Assembly: GCA_001592805.2 (NCBI GenBank)
Contig: CP051139.1
Span: 1,116,001 to 1,180,000, forward strand
Direction: 5' to 3'
DNA length: 64,000 nucleotides
Source: Peltaster fructicola
Lineage: Eukaryota; Ascomycota; Dothideomycetes
Positions 24,043 through 34,135 of this stretch are shown here, piece by piece (position 1 is the stretch's first letter; every line of letters begins with the position of its first letter). The position numbers and the translations under genes are program-made. The notes beneath the pieces were generated by a model. It ran no database searches, had not been told where the DNA came from, and worked only from the letters and a program-made list of their open reading frames with translations.

Positions 24043-25473
24043 ATGATGGTGCCGAGATCATTCCAGCATGGCGCGGGTTCTAGGACACGAGAGTTTGACG
24101 AGAAAGATGGTCGGAAGAAGAACAGTTATAATATGATCATATCCGCTCGCGTCCCTCGCCAACCTTTGGATGCACCTCCTCGAACTATGACCGGACGACC
24201 AGATGTTTCGTCGCGCGCCGTGTCAGAACCACTAGCCATCCCTTCCAGGACAACTGATCACAGAAGAACAACTCCGGTCAGAATCAGTCGCACGAACAAC
24301 AAGACCGTCCCAAGCAAGCACCGCTCGGATGCCCTCGCTCCGTCTGTTGCCGCACTCCTGGCCATGACCGCCATCCCACCCATGAGACCACATCAGTCAC
24401 GACGAAGGAGGACGACGGACACACCTCAGATGACCATCGATGAGCTCGTGACATACTGGAAGAGCGACTCTTCACTGCGATCTAGTGTCGGTAGTAGCCC
24501 TTCCATGTCGGTGTTGCTCGATGCTATCGACGATAGTGAAGAGCTGCATAGTCGAAAAGCGAGTGTGGAAGAGCCAAGCTTCTGCAGCGCGAGATCTACA
24601 TCGACAGACTCAATACCGTCACTAGACGCAGATGATTCGTCCTCACTATCTGTGCGTAGTCCCTCGACGCCTGCTTCGTTGCGTAGTCGAAGGTCTATCA
24701 CAAATCTGCGGCGAGAGAAGTCCAAGTCCTCTTCTGTCGGTGAAGAATGTCTCTTCGATCATCCACTGATAGCTCCTTTGGTGGACCCAGAAGAGTATGA
24801 ATCAGAGGAGGGTTTCCCACACACTCGACAGACACCTACAAGGAAATCACGATCATCCTTCCGCTCAAATCTTACCACATCTCTCCAAGCACTGAAAAAT
24901 GCTGCTCTCGGTTCGTTGGCGTTCAAATCGCAATCTCAGACACGAGATGGACCCAAGGGAGGCTCGCAGCTGGCTGACGATGTGCTCTGGTCCCACCCGT
25001 TCCTGTTTCCACGTTTGAGCCCCGAAATCAGACCTAGCATTCAGGGCACTCCCACGCAAGCTCAAAGGCGATATTTGAATCCGATGCCGTTGACATTCGA
25101 GGAGCAGGAGGCGCCATTTCAACAGGCCCTGCATGCACCTTACCTCGCAGAGGCTGTCGAGGAGGCTCCGCTGATCCAGCTCCAGCCATACTCCCGCAAC
25201 CGACGAAGGGCAACTCGCACTCGATCGAAGACTCCAGACCCTCAGTCTGAAGCAGGACGAGTGCAGCAACTCACCACAAACATTCGTCAACGAGAAACTC
25301 GTGAGAATGCAGACTTCCTGCGAGTGGTAGTCTTGGAAATGAATATGCGTCGAGCAGGCAAGCTAGAAGTCGGTCGAGCCAAGATATGGCTGCCACCACG
25401 ACAGGTCGGCGAAAGGGCAGAAGTAAAGACCTCTGGACAAGTGCCTGCGAGATGGGTTGGTATTTGTGCATGA
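24043..25473 (+). CDS. Fungal protein of unknown function, largely disordered
   Basis: Intronless, 476 residues. It is rich in Ser, Arg, Thr and Pro and mostly predicted disordered. Ordered-looking islands are VAALLAMTAIPPM with a following basic cluster near residue 105, IDELVTYWKSD near 131, CLFDHPLIAPLVDPEEY near 236, and the C-terminal block ENADFLRVVVLEMNMRRAGK followed by GRAKIWLPPRQ. The island pattern and the absence of stops over 1.4 kb argue for a real, conserved fungal gene. There are no signal peptide, membrane span or catalytic motifs. The first ATG pair (MM) is used. The leader carries an upstream open frame. I cannot assign a function. Confidence 0.72.
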   Translation: MMVPRSFQHGAGSRTREFDEKDGRKKNSYNMIISARVPRQPLDAPPRTMTGRPDVSSRAVSEPLAIPSRTTDHRRTTPVRISRTNNKTVPSKHRSDALAPSVAALLAMTAIPPMRPHQSRRRRTTDTPQMTIDELVTYWKSDSSLRSSVGSSPSMSVLLDAIDDSEELHSRKASVEEPSFCSARSTSTDSIPSLDADDSSSLSVRSPSTPASLRSRRSITNLRREKSKSSSVGEECLFDHPLIAPLVDPEEYESEEGFPHTRQTPTRKSRSSFRSNLTTSLQALKNAALGSLAFKSQSQTRDGPKGGSQLADDVLWSHPFLFPRLSPEIRPSIQGTPTQAQRRYLNPMPLTFEEQEAPFQQALHAPYLAEAVEEAPLIQLQPYSRNRRRATRTRSKTPDPQSEAGRVQQLTTNIRQRETRENADFLRVVVLEMNMRRAGKLEVGRAKIWLPPRQVGERAEVKTSGQVPARWVGICA

Positions 25474-26042
25474 GAGGCGACGATGACGACTTGGGATGAT
25501 GATCATGAGGCATTTTTAGCGTGCATTGAGGTATTTATGACTGGACATGTTTGGCGATGCATACAAGAAATGCCGCTTGAATGCGCGACATATATCGCGC
25601 AGATTGGCACTGGCCGCTGCTTTATATCCTATGAATCACAGATGATATTGATGTACATTCGCTTGTGTCGAGCTTCTGTGCTGATTATGCTCTCGGCGCC
25701 GCATTTGCTTGTTGACCGCCTTGCCAAAGCTGTGGTATGCTGCAATGGCATGCATCCCCAGAGACCTTGCTGGTCGGTCACCTTCATTCGATGTACTTTG
25801 CGAGGTGCTGTTGTGTGCAGCATAATGCAGGTGGCTTATTGTGTAGAGGACGATCGCCGGGTGACCACGTAGCGACGCCCACTGTCTGCAAGAGCGGACT
25901 CTCCAAGGGAAACTTCCCTCGAGCGTCATGCTGATATCCTGCGTGGTGTCCTGCCACACTTCTGAACTCTTGGAGACCAAGCATTATCATGGAATGTTGC
26001 TGTAGGAGGTAGTTCGATGTCCTTCTCTCAACTCCAGGTGGC
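25474..26042. other. Convergent 3' region
   Basis: 569 bp between two convergent genes. Short frames here lack coding features. Nothing is recognised. Confidence 0.35.
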
Positions 26043-26540
26043 TCAGAAGACCACATGGTGGACGCCATAGTCCATTGGTGAGTTGGGACTGCCTCTATCA
26101 CTCTCCTCAGCCAGTGATGACAATGTGCCAAGAAGTCGACTGGGAGATCTGAGGTGTTTCTCTACCCTGGCAGTGGCATGAGCTACCCGTTCAGCTTCTG
26201 CCAAAGCCATGCGAGCGTTTCGCTCTTCCTTCTCTGGCTTCGACAAGGTAGCACTCTTCCATCTCGACAATGTCGAGGGCCTCTTCTCTTTCATCTTTTG
26301 AAGCCGTGGGGATCGTTCATCAAGGCTCAGTCGTGTTAGGGACACAACGACCTCATCTTTCGCACGGTAGTCAACGGCATCGTATCGATATTCTGGTGGC
26401 AGTATGATCGGAACGGGTCTCCGCCGTGTTGAAGGTACTGGAAAAGCGTCTTGACATTTCCTGGGTCGTGGAGCCTCGCACTGCTGCACCACTTTCAATG
26501 GTGTTGGATCCAGATCCTCAGGGAACAGAAAACTGTGCAT
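26043..26540 (-). CDS. Small basic hypothetical protein
   Basis: 165 residues if the internal ATG at 26540 is used. The frame stays open upstream to 26663 and would add 41 residues including a hydrophobic stretch, but that segment has less coding character. Composition is rich in Arg, Pro, Ser and Glu, with the ordered-looking block RPVPIILPPEYRYDAVDYRA, then a helical Lys/Glu segment (KPEKEERNARMALAEAERVA). No domain is recognised. Support is limited to frame length and amino-acid composition. Confidence 0.42.
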   Translation of the reverse strand: MHSFLFPEDLDPTPLKVVQQCEAPRPRKCQDAFPVPSTRRRPVPIILPPEYRYDAVDYRAKDEVVVSLTRLSLDERSPRLQKMKEKRPSTLSRWKSATLSKPEKEERNARMALAEAERVAHATARVEKHLRSPSRLLGTLSSLAEESDRGSPNSPMDYGVHHVVF

Positions 26541-27042
26541 TCTTGTGGAGGGTGAGCAGGCTACGAAAGACAGTGCTGTAGTCAGTATTGAATCATCAAA
26601 TCGAGCAGTGAACAAGATGAGGAACGCCGATGTCATAAAGAGCTTGATTCCAGCCACAACCACTGATCAGGGGTAGCCCAACGGCGGTGAAACATATCAC
26701 AACCAGCTCTAGTAACGCCCATCGCGGTGATCATCGATAGTGAAGACGGAGATTGGAGTACTCGAGAAGTGCTTCCGTACTCAAAAGGTTAAATATATCA
26801 AAGGAGGTGGTGGAGGATTCGCCTACTGAGCTCTTAGTGCCGGAATTCTCAGGTGTATGCCGGACTTTTTGGACGGGGTACATACCACTACTGCAGATAG
26901 CATTGTTTGATGAAACGTTGCTGCTTAGTGTAGCGATACACGACGGCCGCATCCCAGCAGACCTGGTTGTTTACCTTGGCAGTGTTACCTGACTTCCATG
27001 AGATGAGCGTCGTGCTTTGCTGAGGGCCTGATGCGGACTGCA
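26541..27042. other. Intergenic between small hypothetical gene and ureD
   Basis: About 500 bp. The part to 26663 could be coding if an earlier start is used. The rest is AT-rich (26740-26850) with no recognised feature. Confidence 0.35.
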
Positions 27043-28023
27043 TCATCGAAGACATAGCAGGGCACGTTCGCCAAAGTTGTTGACTATCGTGCCTTCAAAG
27101 GACAGCATATCGTACAGCCAGTGCCTAGCATGCTCAAGCTCACGGGCTCCAAACTTGACTGTCACACATCCGCGGATAGATGCTGCTGACCAAAGGAAGT
27201 TTTGGGACACTTCTCGCTGCTGACGCCTGTCTCTCCAAGCAGTCGTATGGTCCCGTTCTTGCTCCACTTCCGAGTCATTCCACTGGCGACCGCCAATACG
27301 TGGATGTAGCTTAAACTCGCTCATGAAAAAGTCGGCAAGGCGCTTGTACAGTGGTCCATACAGGAAAAGAGTGCCGAACACAGACAGCCCATTCATGCGA
27401 GATGTGATCGAGCCAGTCTCTCCATGATCATCAAGGACGAGGTTGTCCCTGAGCAGCAGTCGGCGTTGTCCAGCATGCAAGAGCCATATCTCGTTCCGGC
27501 TAGAATAACGGTAGAAGGACCAGTCCTCACCATTCGCTGAGCGGCCATTTGACACCCAGTCAAGCACGCATAGACTGCCCATAGCATCGTGCTGGCGTGC
27601 TGCACAATTGTAGATCTGGCTTTGGTCAAAGCAGCTCTTGTCAAACGGCTGGACTGGATCCGGAAGATAGCAGAGAGCTGCACCAGGATCTAATGCCGTT
27701 GTCATACATTGGCGACTGCCAAGTTCCCTATTTGGAGACTTGAAGAGCTTAGTACTGCCTTGTGTCAGGAGCGTGAGCCGAGTGTCAGCCTCGACATGTA
27801 CATCGAGATCGATGGCGTCTCCCGCAACAAGCCCGCCTCCATATGTGAGAAGATATACTGTATGGACAAGTTGCGTGTCGACTGTGATCGGAGCTGGCGA
27901 GACGAGCTTAAGAGGGTATTGGTACCGCACAGTTCGTAGTCGGGGAGTGCTCGGTGGAAGCAATGCTAGATAAATGCTTCCTTCACCTGCCTTGCTCTTC
28001 TCTGCTGAGAATGGATTCGACAT
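27043..28023 (-). CDS. ureD: Urease accessory protein UreD
   Basis: UreD is the scaffold that docks UreF and UreG on apo-urease for nickel insertion. Intronless, 326 residues, close to fungal and plant UreD length. Family features are TYGGGLVAGDAIDLDV near residue 65, LLTQGSTKLFKS, LPDPVQPFDKSCFDQSQIY, and the DWVSNGRSANGEDWSF segment; the C-terminus ends NNFGERALLCLR. No other urease gene is in the window, so it acts in trans with a urease encoded elsewhere. It diverges from SCC3, with 350 bp between starts. That promoter holds several GATA-type sites, consistent with nitrogen control. Confidence 0.95.
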   Translation of the reverse strand: MSNPFSAEKSKAGEGSIYLALLPPSTPRLRTVRYQYPLKLVSPAPITVDTQLVHTVYLLTYGGGLVAGDAIDLDVHVEADTRLTLLTQGSTKLFKSPNRELGSRQCMTTALDPGAALCYLPDPVQPFDKSCFDQSQIYNCAARQHDAMGSLCVLDWVSNGRSANGEDWSFYRYSSRNEIWLLHAGQRRLLLRDNLVLDDHGETGSITSRMNGLSVFGTLFLYGPLYKRLADFFMSEFKLHPRIGGRQWNDSEVEQERDHTTAWRDRRQQREVSQNFLWSAASIRGCVTVKFGARELEHARHWLYDMLSFEGTIVNNFGERALLCLR

Positions 28024-28373
28024 TGCTCTCGACCGATATAGGGACTCTTATCGTTGACATCGTGTTGCTTCGTGAGCCTGGTGACTATCAAACGCAGATC
28101 GTCAGATAGTAGTTAAGCACGCAGGACTGTCAAGTCTCATACGCGTAGTCGAGGCAGCCTTTTTCTTGGTCCGCTAAAGATGTGTAACAATTCGATAGAA
28201 AGTCGATGCTGTCTGTACTTTACATCATGGTCAATCGAGCTAGCCTGAATACGCGCTGCGCGTTGTACGCGTGGGGATCATAAATAGTCCGGTCATCTTC
28301 TGCCACCTCAAGCAGCATCGCATCACAGACGCGCATTCCTACACTCACGACAAGCGCACAGTCACCATAGTAG
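28024..28373. promoter_or_regulatory. Divergent ureD/SCC3 promoter with GATA and MluI-box sites
   Basis: Near ureD there are four HGATAR matches (either strand) at 28048-28053, 28085-28090, 28104-28109 and 28193-28198; about one is expected by chance. Perfect MluI cell-cycle boxes (ACGCGT) lie at 28141-28146 and 28267-28272, with related ACGCGC cores at 28251 and 28329; less than 0.1 perfect box is expected. This suggests AreA-type nitrogen control for ureD and MBF-type G1/S control for SCC3. It is a sequence inference only. Confidence 0.5.
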
Positions 28374-31300
28374 ATGGCGACCGAGACTGATGAGGCAACT
28401 GCGCCTTTGCGCTCTTCTGGACGCGTACGCAAACGACCAGAAACACTCTACGACGCTCCTCGAGGCTCGTCAAGCAAGAGAAAGCGGAACGACGAAGATG
28501 CGCCAGACTATCGTGAGTCCGACGAGTCTGACGACGACTTGGAGGAGAGTTACGCCGATCCCAGACCGCAAAAGAAGTATGACTTGGCAGTCCGGCCACC
28601 ATCGCAGAAGAAGTCACGAACAAATGGCACCACCACACTACCCATCCGGAATGCCACGAAGAGAAGGGCTAATAAGACGCTCAATGGTATTGATGCAAAT
28701 GCTGCAGGCGGGCTTTTCGCAGAGATCTTCGCTGAGAACAAGGATGTACAAGGGGTGGTATCGCAATGGTTACAACGCTTCGCACAGCACGAAGCCAGCG
28801 CTCTTAGTGAGGTCGTTAACTTTGTGCTGCGCGCCGCAGGGTGCACGAAATCAGTGGGCAACCACGAAATCGAAGATCCAGACGCCGTGACTGGGTCCAT
28901 TGTCGACCTACAAGACGAATTTCAGGCCTCCAATCCGACGGACTATCCTCTCATGGCTTCAAGAGGGCGTACAGCAATCACCATCAAGCAGGGTGTTGCC
29001 AGTTTCATCGATACACTGATCAAGTCTATCGCAGCGAATAGCATGCTTTATGAGCAGGTGGTCCTCATGGAAAACGTCCACGTCTGGTTCTCGACCATGT
29101 CAAACGCCGCCAATCGACCGTTCCGCCACACATCTGCAGTGGTCTCGCTCCTGTGTACCACTGCATTGTGTGAGGTAGCAAAAGAGCTTGAGAATGATGC
29201 AGCCAGGCTCCAGCGCCAGGCAGATACTGAACGCAAGAAGAAGAACAAGGCCAGAGTGGCTGAAATCGAGAAGCGAGTTGAAGAAGCTGTCGAGCGTTTC
29301 GACTTTGTCAAGCAGATGATCGAAGAATGGTACGATACCGTCTTTGTCCATAGATTCAAGGATGTCGACGCAGCTATCCGTCGAGAATGTGCCGCCTCTC
29401 TCGGAGACTGGATGGCACTTCTACCAAGTGTGTACCTGGATGGGCAACATCTTCGGTATCTTGGCTGGTCCCTAACCGATGCTCATCACACTGTACGTCT
29501 GGAAGCTGTAAGGCAGCTTGTACGCTTCTATAAGAGCGACACGGTGGGAAGCCTAAAGACGTTCGCAGAGCGGTTCAGGTCACGCCTCGTCGAGATGGCT
29601 ACTTCGGACTCAGAGACGACCGTCCGTATTGCGAGCATAGAGCTCCTCGACCATCTACGAGACACTGGTCTGCTCGAGCCCGACGACATCGATGCAGTAG
29701 GGCGACTGATTTTCGAGCGAGACGACAAAGTGAGAAAGAGCTCAGCTCGTTTCCTTGCCTCGGGTATCAACGAGCTCTATGACATGAAGATCGATGCACT
29801 CGGTGGTCTTGAAGCACTCGAGGAATTACCTACGCCTGAAGACTACAGTACACCACGACTGGAATGGTTAAAGCTGAAGTGTCTCGCGGAAACATTGGAA
29901 GCCTACGAAAGCGAAGACCTTCCACAGAATATCGAGCGCACTCGTTCAGATGGCGAGCTGATTCTGAATGTCACGAAGGTTGAGTCCCGCTTCTCCCTGG
30001 CTGCGATAGACCTTCGAGGGAACATCGAGGAGATGCATGACTGGCATGTGCTGGTAGGCTACCTCCTTCACGAAGCACCCAAGAAGACGAAACGCAAGAC
30101 TAACGACCTTGCTGGTCGAGTCGAGAGGGAATGCGCCTTGTCCAATAAAGAAGAGCTGATTCTGTTGTATGTGCTGCTCATCAGTGCACGATATCACTTC
30201 TTTACACTGGCAGAGACTTTGACCGCCTCGAAGAGCAAGAAGGTTGTGGGAGAGGCACAGGATGATCTCGAAGAAGCTGCTCGCTTTTTGCTGACCTCCC
30301 TACCAAAATTGCTCGAGCGCTACGGTGACTCAGCAGAAAGTGCTGGTATCATCCTCAGATTACAGCAAAACCTTGATCTACGAGCCATACAAGATTTAGG
30401 GTTGGACATAGCAAGCTACGACACTCTTCTGGAGCAGACAAAACGTCAGTTCCTCTCTCACACTGCTGGCGAGACGCTGGACTTGGCTGCCCAAGCCATT
30501 TTACGCGCAAGATCTTACAGCGAGCTGGAGGATATCGCAACGGAGAAGCTGACCGACCTGTGGGAAGCTGTTGTGCTCGACTTCGTGCAGAGTGTCGACC
30601 TGACTACCATCGGCCAGCGTAGTGCCACCTCGCCCGAAGACCTGCGAACATTGAGCGACAATCTCTCCCGCATGCTACGGCTTACATCGATATCAGACCC
30701 CACCGCAGCTCTCGACGACAAAGCACCGCTAGCCAAGGCGCGAAACAAAGGCTCACACAGCGCACTCATCGACTGCTTGCTCTCTATCACCGAACGCGCA
30801 CAACACGTTAGCCGCGATGCCAATGTCAACAAGCTCGAAGACGAAGTGGCTCAAGGCGCTGCCGCGATCACTCTGTGGTACTTCAGATGGCACTTTATCT
30901 CCATTCAACAACGAGTCAGCGCCCCTAACGGGGTAGACGTCCCCATGGAAGAGCTCGAACCTTTGGCCGAGCGGTGGGACTGGTTCACGAACACTCTATC
31001 AGCAGCTTTACAGCAGCGAAAGCCCAAAGAGGAGATCTGCACGGTCTATGCTGGGTTTCTTGTCGAGCTTCACACGTCGGCTGCCACCCTGGGTGCGGTC
31101 GAGCGAGATCCCAACGTGAACGATGACTACACTGTCCTCGTGATGGATCTACATGATGACATGAAGAAGGCAATCATGAGAGCTTTCTCTGGCGCAGAAG
31201 CAGTATATGCAACGCTAGCTAAGAAGTCACTCGAAGTACGAGTGAAGGACGAGCAGCTGGACGATTTTGACGAAGATCCCGAGTCCGACGACGAAGATGA

Positions 31301-31706
31301 CGAAGAATCACAACCTCAGACGAATCGCGATGCGAAGACGACTGCGATTGCTCTTGCTGAGAACCGTCTATGCCGATTGGCAGGTACAATTGTCACGGCT
31401 GTGCTTGGTGGTGTGATGGACAAGCAGTCAACGCGGCGAAGGTTCGAAGTGAATAAGCAGAAGCTTGGCCCGAACTTCAAAGAGGTTTGCAAATTCTTCG
31501 ATCTTGACTCAAAGAACCAGAAGCTCAAGCCGAAGGTCCACAAACCAGCACCAGCCAAGGCTACCAAGGCTCAAGGCAGAGGCAGAAAGAACAACGCGAT
31601 CGATGCTGATACTGAGGAAGAGGATGAGATTGAGGATGATGATAATCACGAAGCTCTGAGACAGCGTGGGCTACTCGAAGCAGATGACGATGATATGGCG
31701 GAGTGA
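28374..31706 (+). CDS. SCC3: Cohesin subunit SCC3/STAG
   Basis: SCC3 (STAG/SA; Irr1, Psc3) binds the Scc1 kleisin and DNA to load and hold cohesin on chromosomes. Intronless, 1,110 residues. Residues 1-100 are acidic/basic and disordered with basic clusters (RKRPE, KRKRND). The STAG domain covers about 190-305 and the stromalin conserved domain about 315-390, with EEWYDTVFVHRFKDVDAAIR and LGWSLTDAHHTVRLEAVRQL. HEAT-like helices follow to about 1000. The tail is acidic (DDEDDEESQ, ending EADDDDMAE). Length is usual for fungi. Its promoter contains two perfect MluI boxes. Confidence 0.96.
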   Translation: MATETDEATAPLRSSGRVRKRPETLYDAPRGSSSKRKRNDEDAPDYRESDESDDDLEESYADPRPQKKYDLAVRPPSQKKSRTNGTTTLPIRNATKRRANKTLNGIDANAAGGLFAEIFAENKDVQGVVSQWLQRFAQHEASALSEVVNFVLRAAGCTKSVGNHEIEDPDAVTGSIVDLQDEFQASNPTDYPLMASRGRTAITIKQGVASFIDTLIKSIAANSMLYEQVVLMENVHVWFSTMSNAANRPFRHTSAVVSLLCTTALCEVAKELENDAARLQRQADTERKKKNKARVAEIEKRVEEAVERFDFVKQMIEEWYDTVFVHRFKDVDAAIRRECAASLGDWMALLPSVYLDGQHLRYLGWSLTDAHHTVRLEAVRQLVRFYKSDTVGSLKTFAERFRSRLVEMATSDSETTVRIASIELLDHLRDTGLLEPDDIDAVGRLIFERDDKVRKSSARFLASGINELYDMKIDALGGLEALEELPTPEDYSTPRLEWLKLKCLAETLEAYESEDLPQNIERTRSDGELILNVTKVESRFSLAAIDLRGNIEEMHDWHVLVGYLLHEAPKKTKRKTNDLAGRVERECALSNKEELILLYVLLISARYHFFTLAETLTASKSKKVVGEAQDDLEEAARFLLTSLPKLLERYGDSAESAGIILRLQQNLDLRAIQDLGLDIASYDTLLEQTKRQFLSHTAGETLDLAAQAILRARSYSELEDIATEKLTDLWEAVVLDFVQSVDLTTIGQRSATSPEDLRTLSDNLSRMLRLTSISDPTAALDDKAPLAKARNKGSHSALIDCLLSITERAQHVSRDANVNKLEDEVAQGAAAITLWYFRWHFISIQQRVSAPNGVDVPMEELEPLAERWDWFTNTLSAALQQRKPKEEICTVYAGFLVELHTSAATLGAVERDPNVNDDYTVLVMDLHDDMKKAIMRAFSGAEAVYATLAKKSLEVRVKDEQLDDFDEDPESDDEDDEESQPQTNRDAKTTAIALAENRLCRLAGTIVTAVLGGVMDKQSTRRRFEVNKQKLGPNFKEVCKFFDLDSKNQKLKPKVHKPAPAKATKAQGRGRKNNAIDADTEEEDEIEDDDNHEALRQRGLLEADDDDMAE

Positions 31707-32068
31707 TCTTCTTTGTATTATGGCCCGATCTAGTCTATAGCAGTTGTACTGCAAGCCCCCGGCATGATCATACTTGTGACCGAGAGTGCTATCTCGTGAG
31801 AGCTATCGCTGTTCAACCATTCTGTGACAGTATCCAATGGCACAGGAACGATCTGGTCGCGTGTAATCAGTCAATTTACATTTAGTTGTAGACAACGTGC
31901 TTGACTGAGCTTGCTGTTGTTCAAGGACAATGGCTGCCTTCGCAGAGAGGTTGACCAGAGGCTATATGATTCACTCTGAAGGAATGGATGAGCTGATGTG
32001 AAGTGATAGACAGACTGTACTTGTCCAAGATCCTGCGACCATAGTGATATAACCTGCAGCTCAGGAAT
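31707..32068. other. SCC3 3' flank and promoter of next gene
   Basis: 362 bp. No coding character or recognised site. Confidence 0.35.
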
Positions 32069-33196
32069 ATGAGATCTTCCTCGACCGATAGCAGCCCGAC
32101 CGAGCACAGCACGGCCATCCCGAGTCTGTCAGATGTCCGCCAGACTCGACGACCGACAATTGCCCAAGCAAAATGGTTTGCGCTAAGTTACGCGGAGCGT
32201 ATACAGCGATACTCCTCGGACGACACCATACTGTCCGCACATCCAGCTCTTTCGTCCGTTCGAGACACTGTACCAGAACAGCTACATGCCAGTCTTGACA
32301 CAGTATTGGCCTCTCGCGTGGAATCCCTTGCTGTACATTACCCAGAATCCGCACAGCAGGATGCAAGTCTCGAGGGCGGATCGGCTGCACCACCACCAGC
32401 TGATCGTTCCATGGCTCCTAAGCAGCAGGAAGCAGCTCTCTCTGAACAGACAGCATGTACTTCCAACCAGAAGGACGATCCACCAGAATCCTCGAATACT
32501 GACCCAGTCCCGTCAGCGCCGCAAACCTATCGTCCTCGTCGACAAAGTGCGCATTCAAGTTGGTCAGACCAGGAACCAGACTACGCGGCTCGCGCTGCAA
32601 ACGTTCGGCGAGCGCTGGACAAGCACATCCGGCAAGAAGGGCTGTTGAGACGACGATCCATACTCCAGTCCCGCAGGTCTAGCAGTAGCAGCAGGCAGTC
32701 GGACTCGCAGTCAGGCCGGTCTCTGGCAGAGCAACGAAAGTCCGTCGGATCATTGGTGTCGCTGGGAAAGACTATGACTCGGTCCCTATCTCTTTCCCAG
32801 ATGCTCCCAAGGGTGAACGAGCGAGTCGCTGCTGGTAAGGAAAACTTGCTGCAGAGGAGTCCTCAGAAGGCACGTATAGGTAATCTCCGGCGAAAGCCTG
32901 TGCCCGTAAGAAGTCGTAGTGTCTTCAGGGCTGGGAAAGTCGTTGAAATGCCTGCGGTGTCGTCGCAGCCTGGCTTGGAAAGTATGGTCCGAGCTGGCAA
33001 CGAACAAGAGGCACATGAGCAGGACACTCCCGATGATACAGAACAACCACTGCACCGAGACCGAGAAGTACTGGGCCTGGTGTCGTCCAGCCATCAACTT
33101 ACTCACGACATGCTGCGTAGGTCCAAGGAGAAAGCCGCCAATATCCGTGCTAAGGTGAAGAAGACCATGGAAGTATGGCGCAGCGATGGCGCATAA
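32069..33196 (+). CDS. Hypothetical basic, Ser-rich protein
   Basis: Intronless, 375 residues. It is rich in Ser, Arg and Gln. Ordered-looking parts are RPTIAQAKWFALSYAERIQR near residue 28 and the C-terminal helix LRRSKEKAANIRAKVKKTME. A central cluster of basic and Ser residues (RRSSSSSRQSDSQSGRS) could be a phosphorylation region. No domain, signal peptide or membrane span is seen. The uninterrupted frame and composition support a gene; no function is proposed. It converges on the haem-oxygenase-like gene, 87 bp away. Confidence 0.6.
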   Translation: MRSSSTDSSPTEHSTAIPSLSDVRQTRRPTIAQAKWFALSYAERIQRYSSDDTILSAHPALSSVRDTVPEQLHASLDTVLASRVESLAVHYPESAQQDASLEGGSAAPPPADRSMAPKQQEAALSEQTACTSNQKDDPPESSNTDPVPSAPQTYRPRRQSAHSSWSDQEPDYAARAANVRRALDKHIRQEGLLRRRSILQSRRSSSSSRQSDSQSGRSLAEQRKSVGSLVSLGKTMTRSLSLSQMLPRVNERVAAGKENLLQRSPQKARIGNLRRKPVPVRSRSVFRAGKVVEMPAVSSQPGLESMVRAGNEQEAHEQDTPDDTEQPLHRDREVLGLVSSSHQLTHDMLRRSKEKAANIRAKVKKTMEVWRSDGA

Positions 33197-33283
33197 GGAT
33201 GACGGATAGCAACATGCTGCTGCTGGGCTTTCTGGGCGTAGGAGATATGAGTAGAGGGGCCAAGGCAGAGATAGTTCATATGC

Positions 33284-34135
33284 TCACACCGTGAGTATTG
33301 ATTGACCAGTAGACATCCGCCAGAGCAGCCATACGAAGCCGAGACCTAGTACAGCAAATGCCCATGGCCAGTTAGCAGTGCTCTCGGTCCACCAAACATC
33401 ACGATCGATCTTCTCAATCAATTCGATGCAATGTTGAAATAGATCTTCACCAGTATTGACAATGTCTTCTCTCTCCTCTTTCGACAGTATTTCGTCGGCT
33501 TGGGCCAAGTTCCTCTTGAAGGTCGCCTTGAGTTCCTCACCATCGTTCGCTGCATCGAAACTAAGAAACGTAAAGCCAGGTGTGTCCAGGGATTTCTCAT
33601 CAGAGTTGGTATTCCAAAAGTCGTTGCTCGCAGACGAAAGCTGTTGTCTGATCCATCGGCCTCCAGAGAAGATGGCCATGTACATTATCCATGCATACGC
33701 CACAAGGATATGAGGCTTGTCCTGGACTAGAGTCCTTAGTTTCGCACGCTCTTCCTGAATACCTGTAGGATCAATGTGCGCGCTAGACACTTGTTGCAGA
33801 TGCTGTAGGTCACGCCTTAATCTGGCTGTGCGTTCCATGCCTAGAGGCAGTAGTGTCGCAACCCACTGCTGTACCACATCTTTGTGGGAGTCCTCATTTT
33901 CCGAGGGCCTGTTCTTCAACGCAATGAATTCCTCTTCAAACGCGACGAATATTGCGGCAAATCGACTCAGACCAGTAGCATATCGGGCGGGCGACTGTGT
34001 GTCAGGTGGTAGAGCGAGCGGTAGGCGGTCTATGATCAGTTTGTTCAGCTCTGTGTGTAGTTTTCTGGTAGCTGCGTTGATCTCCACAGCAATGGCTGGA
34101 TTAGGTGTTGGCGAGTGGTAGCTATGCGCGCTCAT
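33284..34135 (-). CDS. Haem-oxygenase-like protein with C-terminal membrane anchor
   Basis: Intronless, 283 residues. The N-terminal motif RKLHTELNKLI places His27 where haem oxygenase has its proximal haem ligand. The distal helix would be AWIMYMAIFSGGRWIRQQL near residue 160, which keeps the SGG turn. The rest is alpha-helical, as in the HO fold. Residues about 257-275 (WPWAFAVLGLGFVWLLW) form a C-terminal span followed by a short tail, so the protein is likely tail-anchored in the ER or another membrane, as animal HO-1 is. Canonical HO breaks haem down to biliverdin, CO and iron. Divergence elsewhere leaves open a non-enzymatic HO-like role. Confidence 0.78.
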   Translation of the reverse strand: MSAHSYHSPTPNPAIAVEINAATRKLHTELNKLIIDRLPLALPPDTQSPARYATGLSRFAAIFVAFEEEFIALKNRPSENEDSHKDVVQQWVATLLPLGMERTARLRRDLQHLQQVSSAHIDPTGIQEERAKLRTLVQDKPHILVAYAWIMYMAIFSGGRWIRQQLSSASNDFWNTNSDEKSLDTPGFTFLSFDAANDGEELKATFKRNLAQADEILSKEEREDIVNTGEDLFQHCIELIEKIDRDVWWTESTANWPWAFAVLGLGFVWLLWRMSTGQSILTV

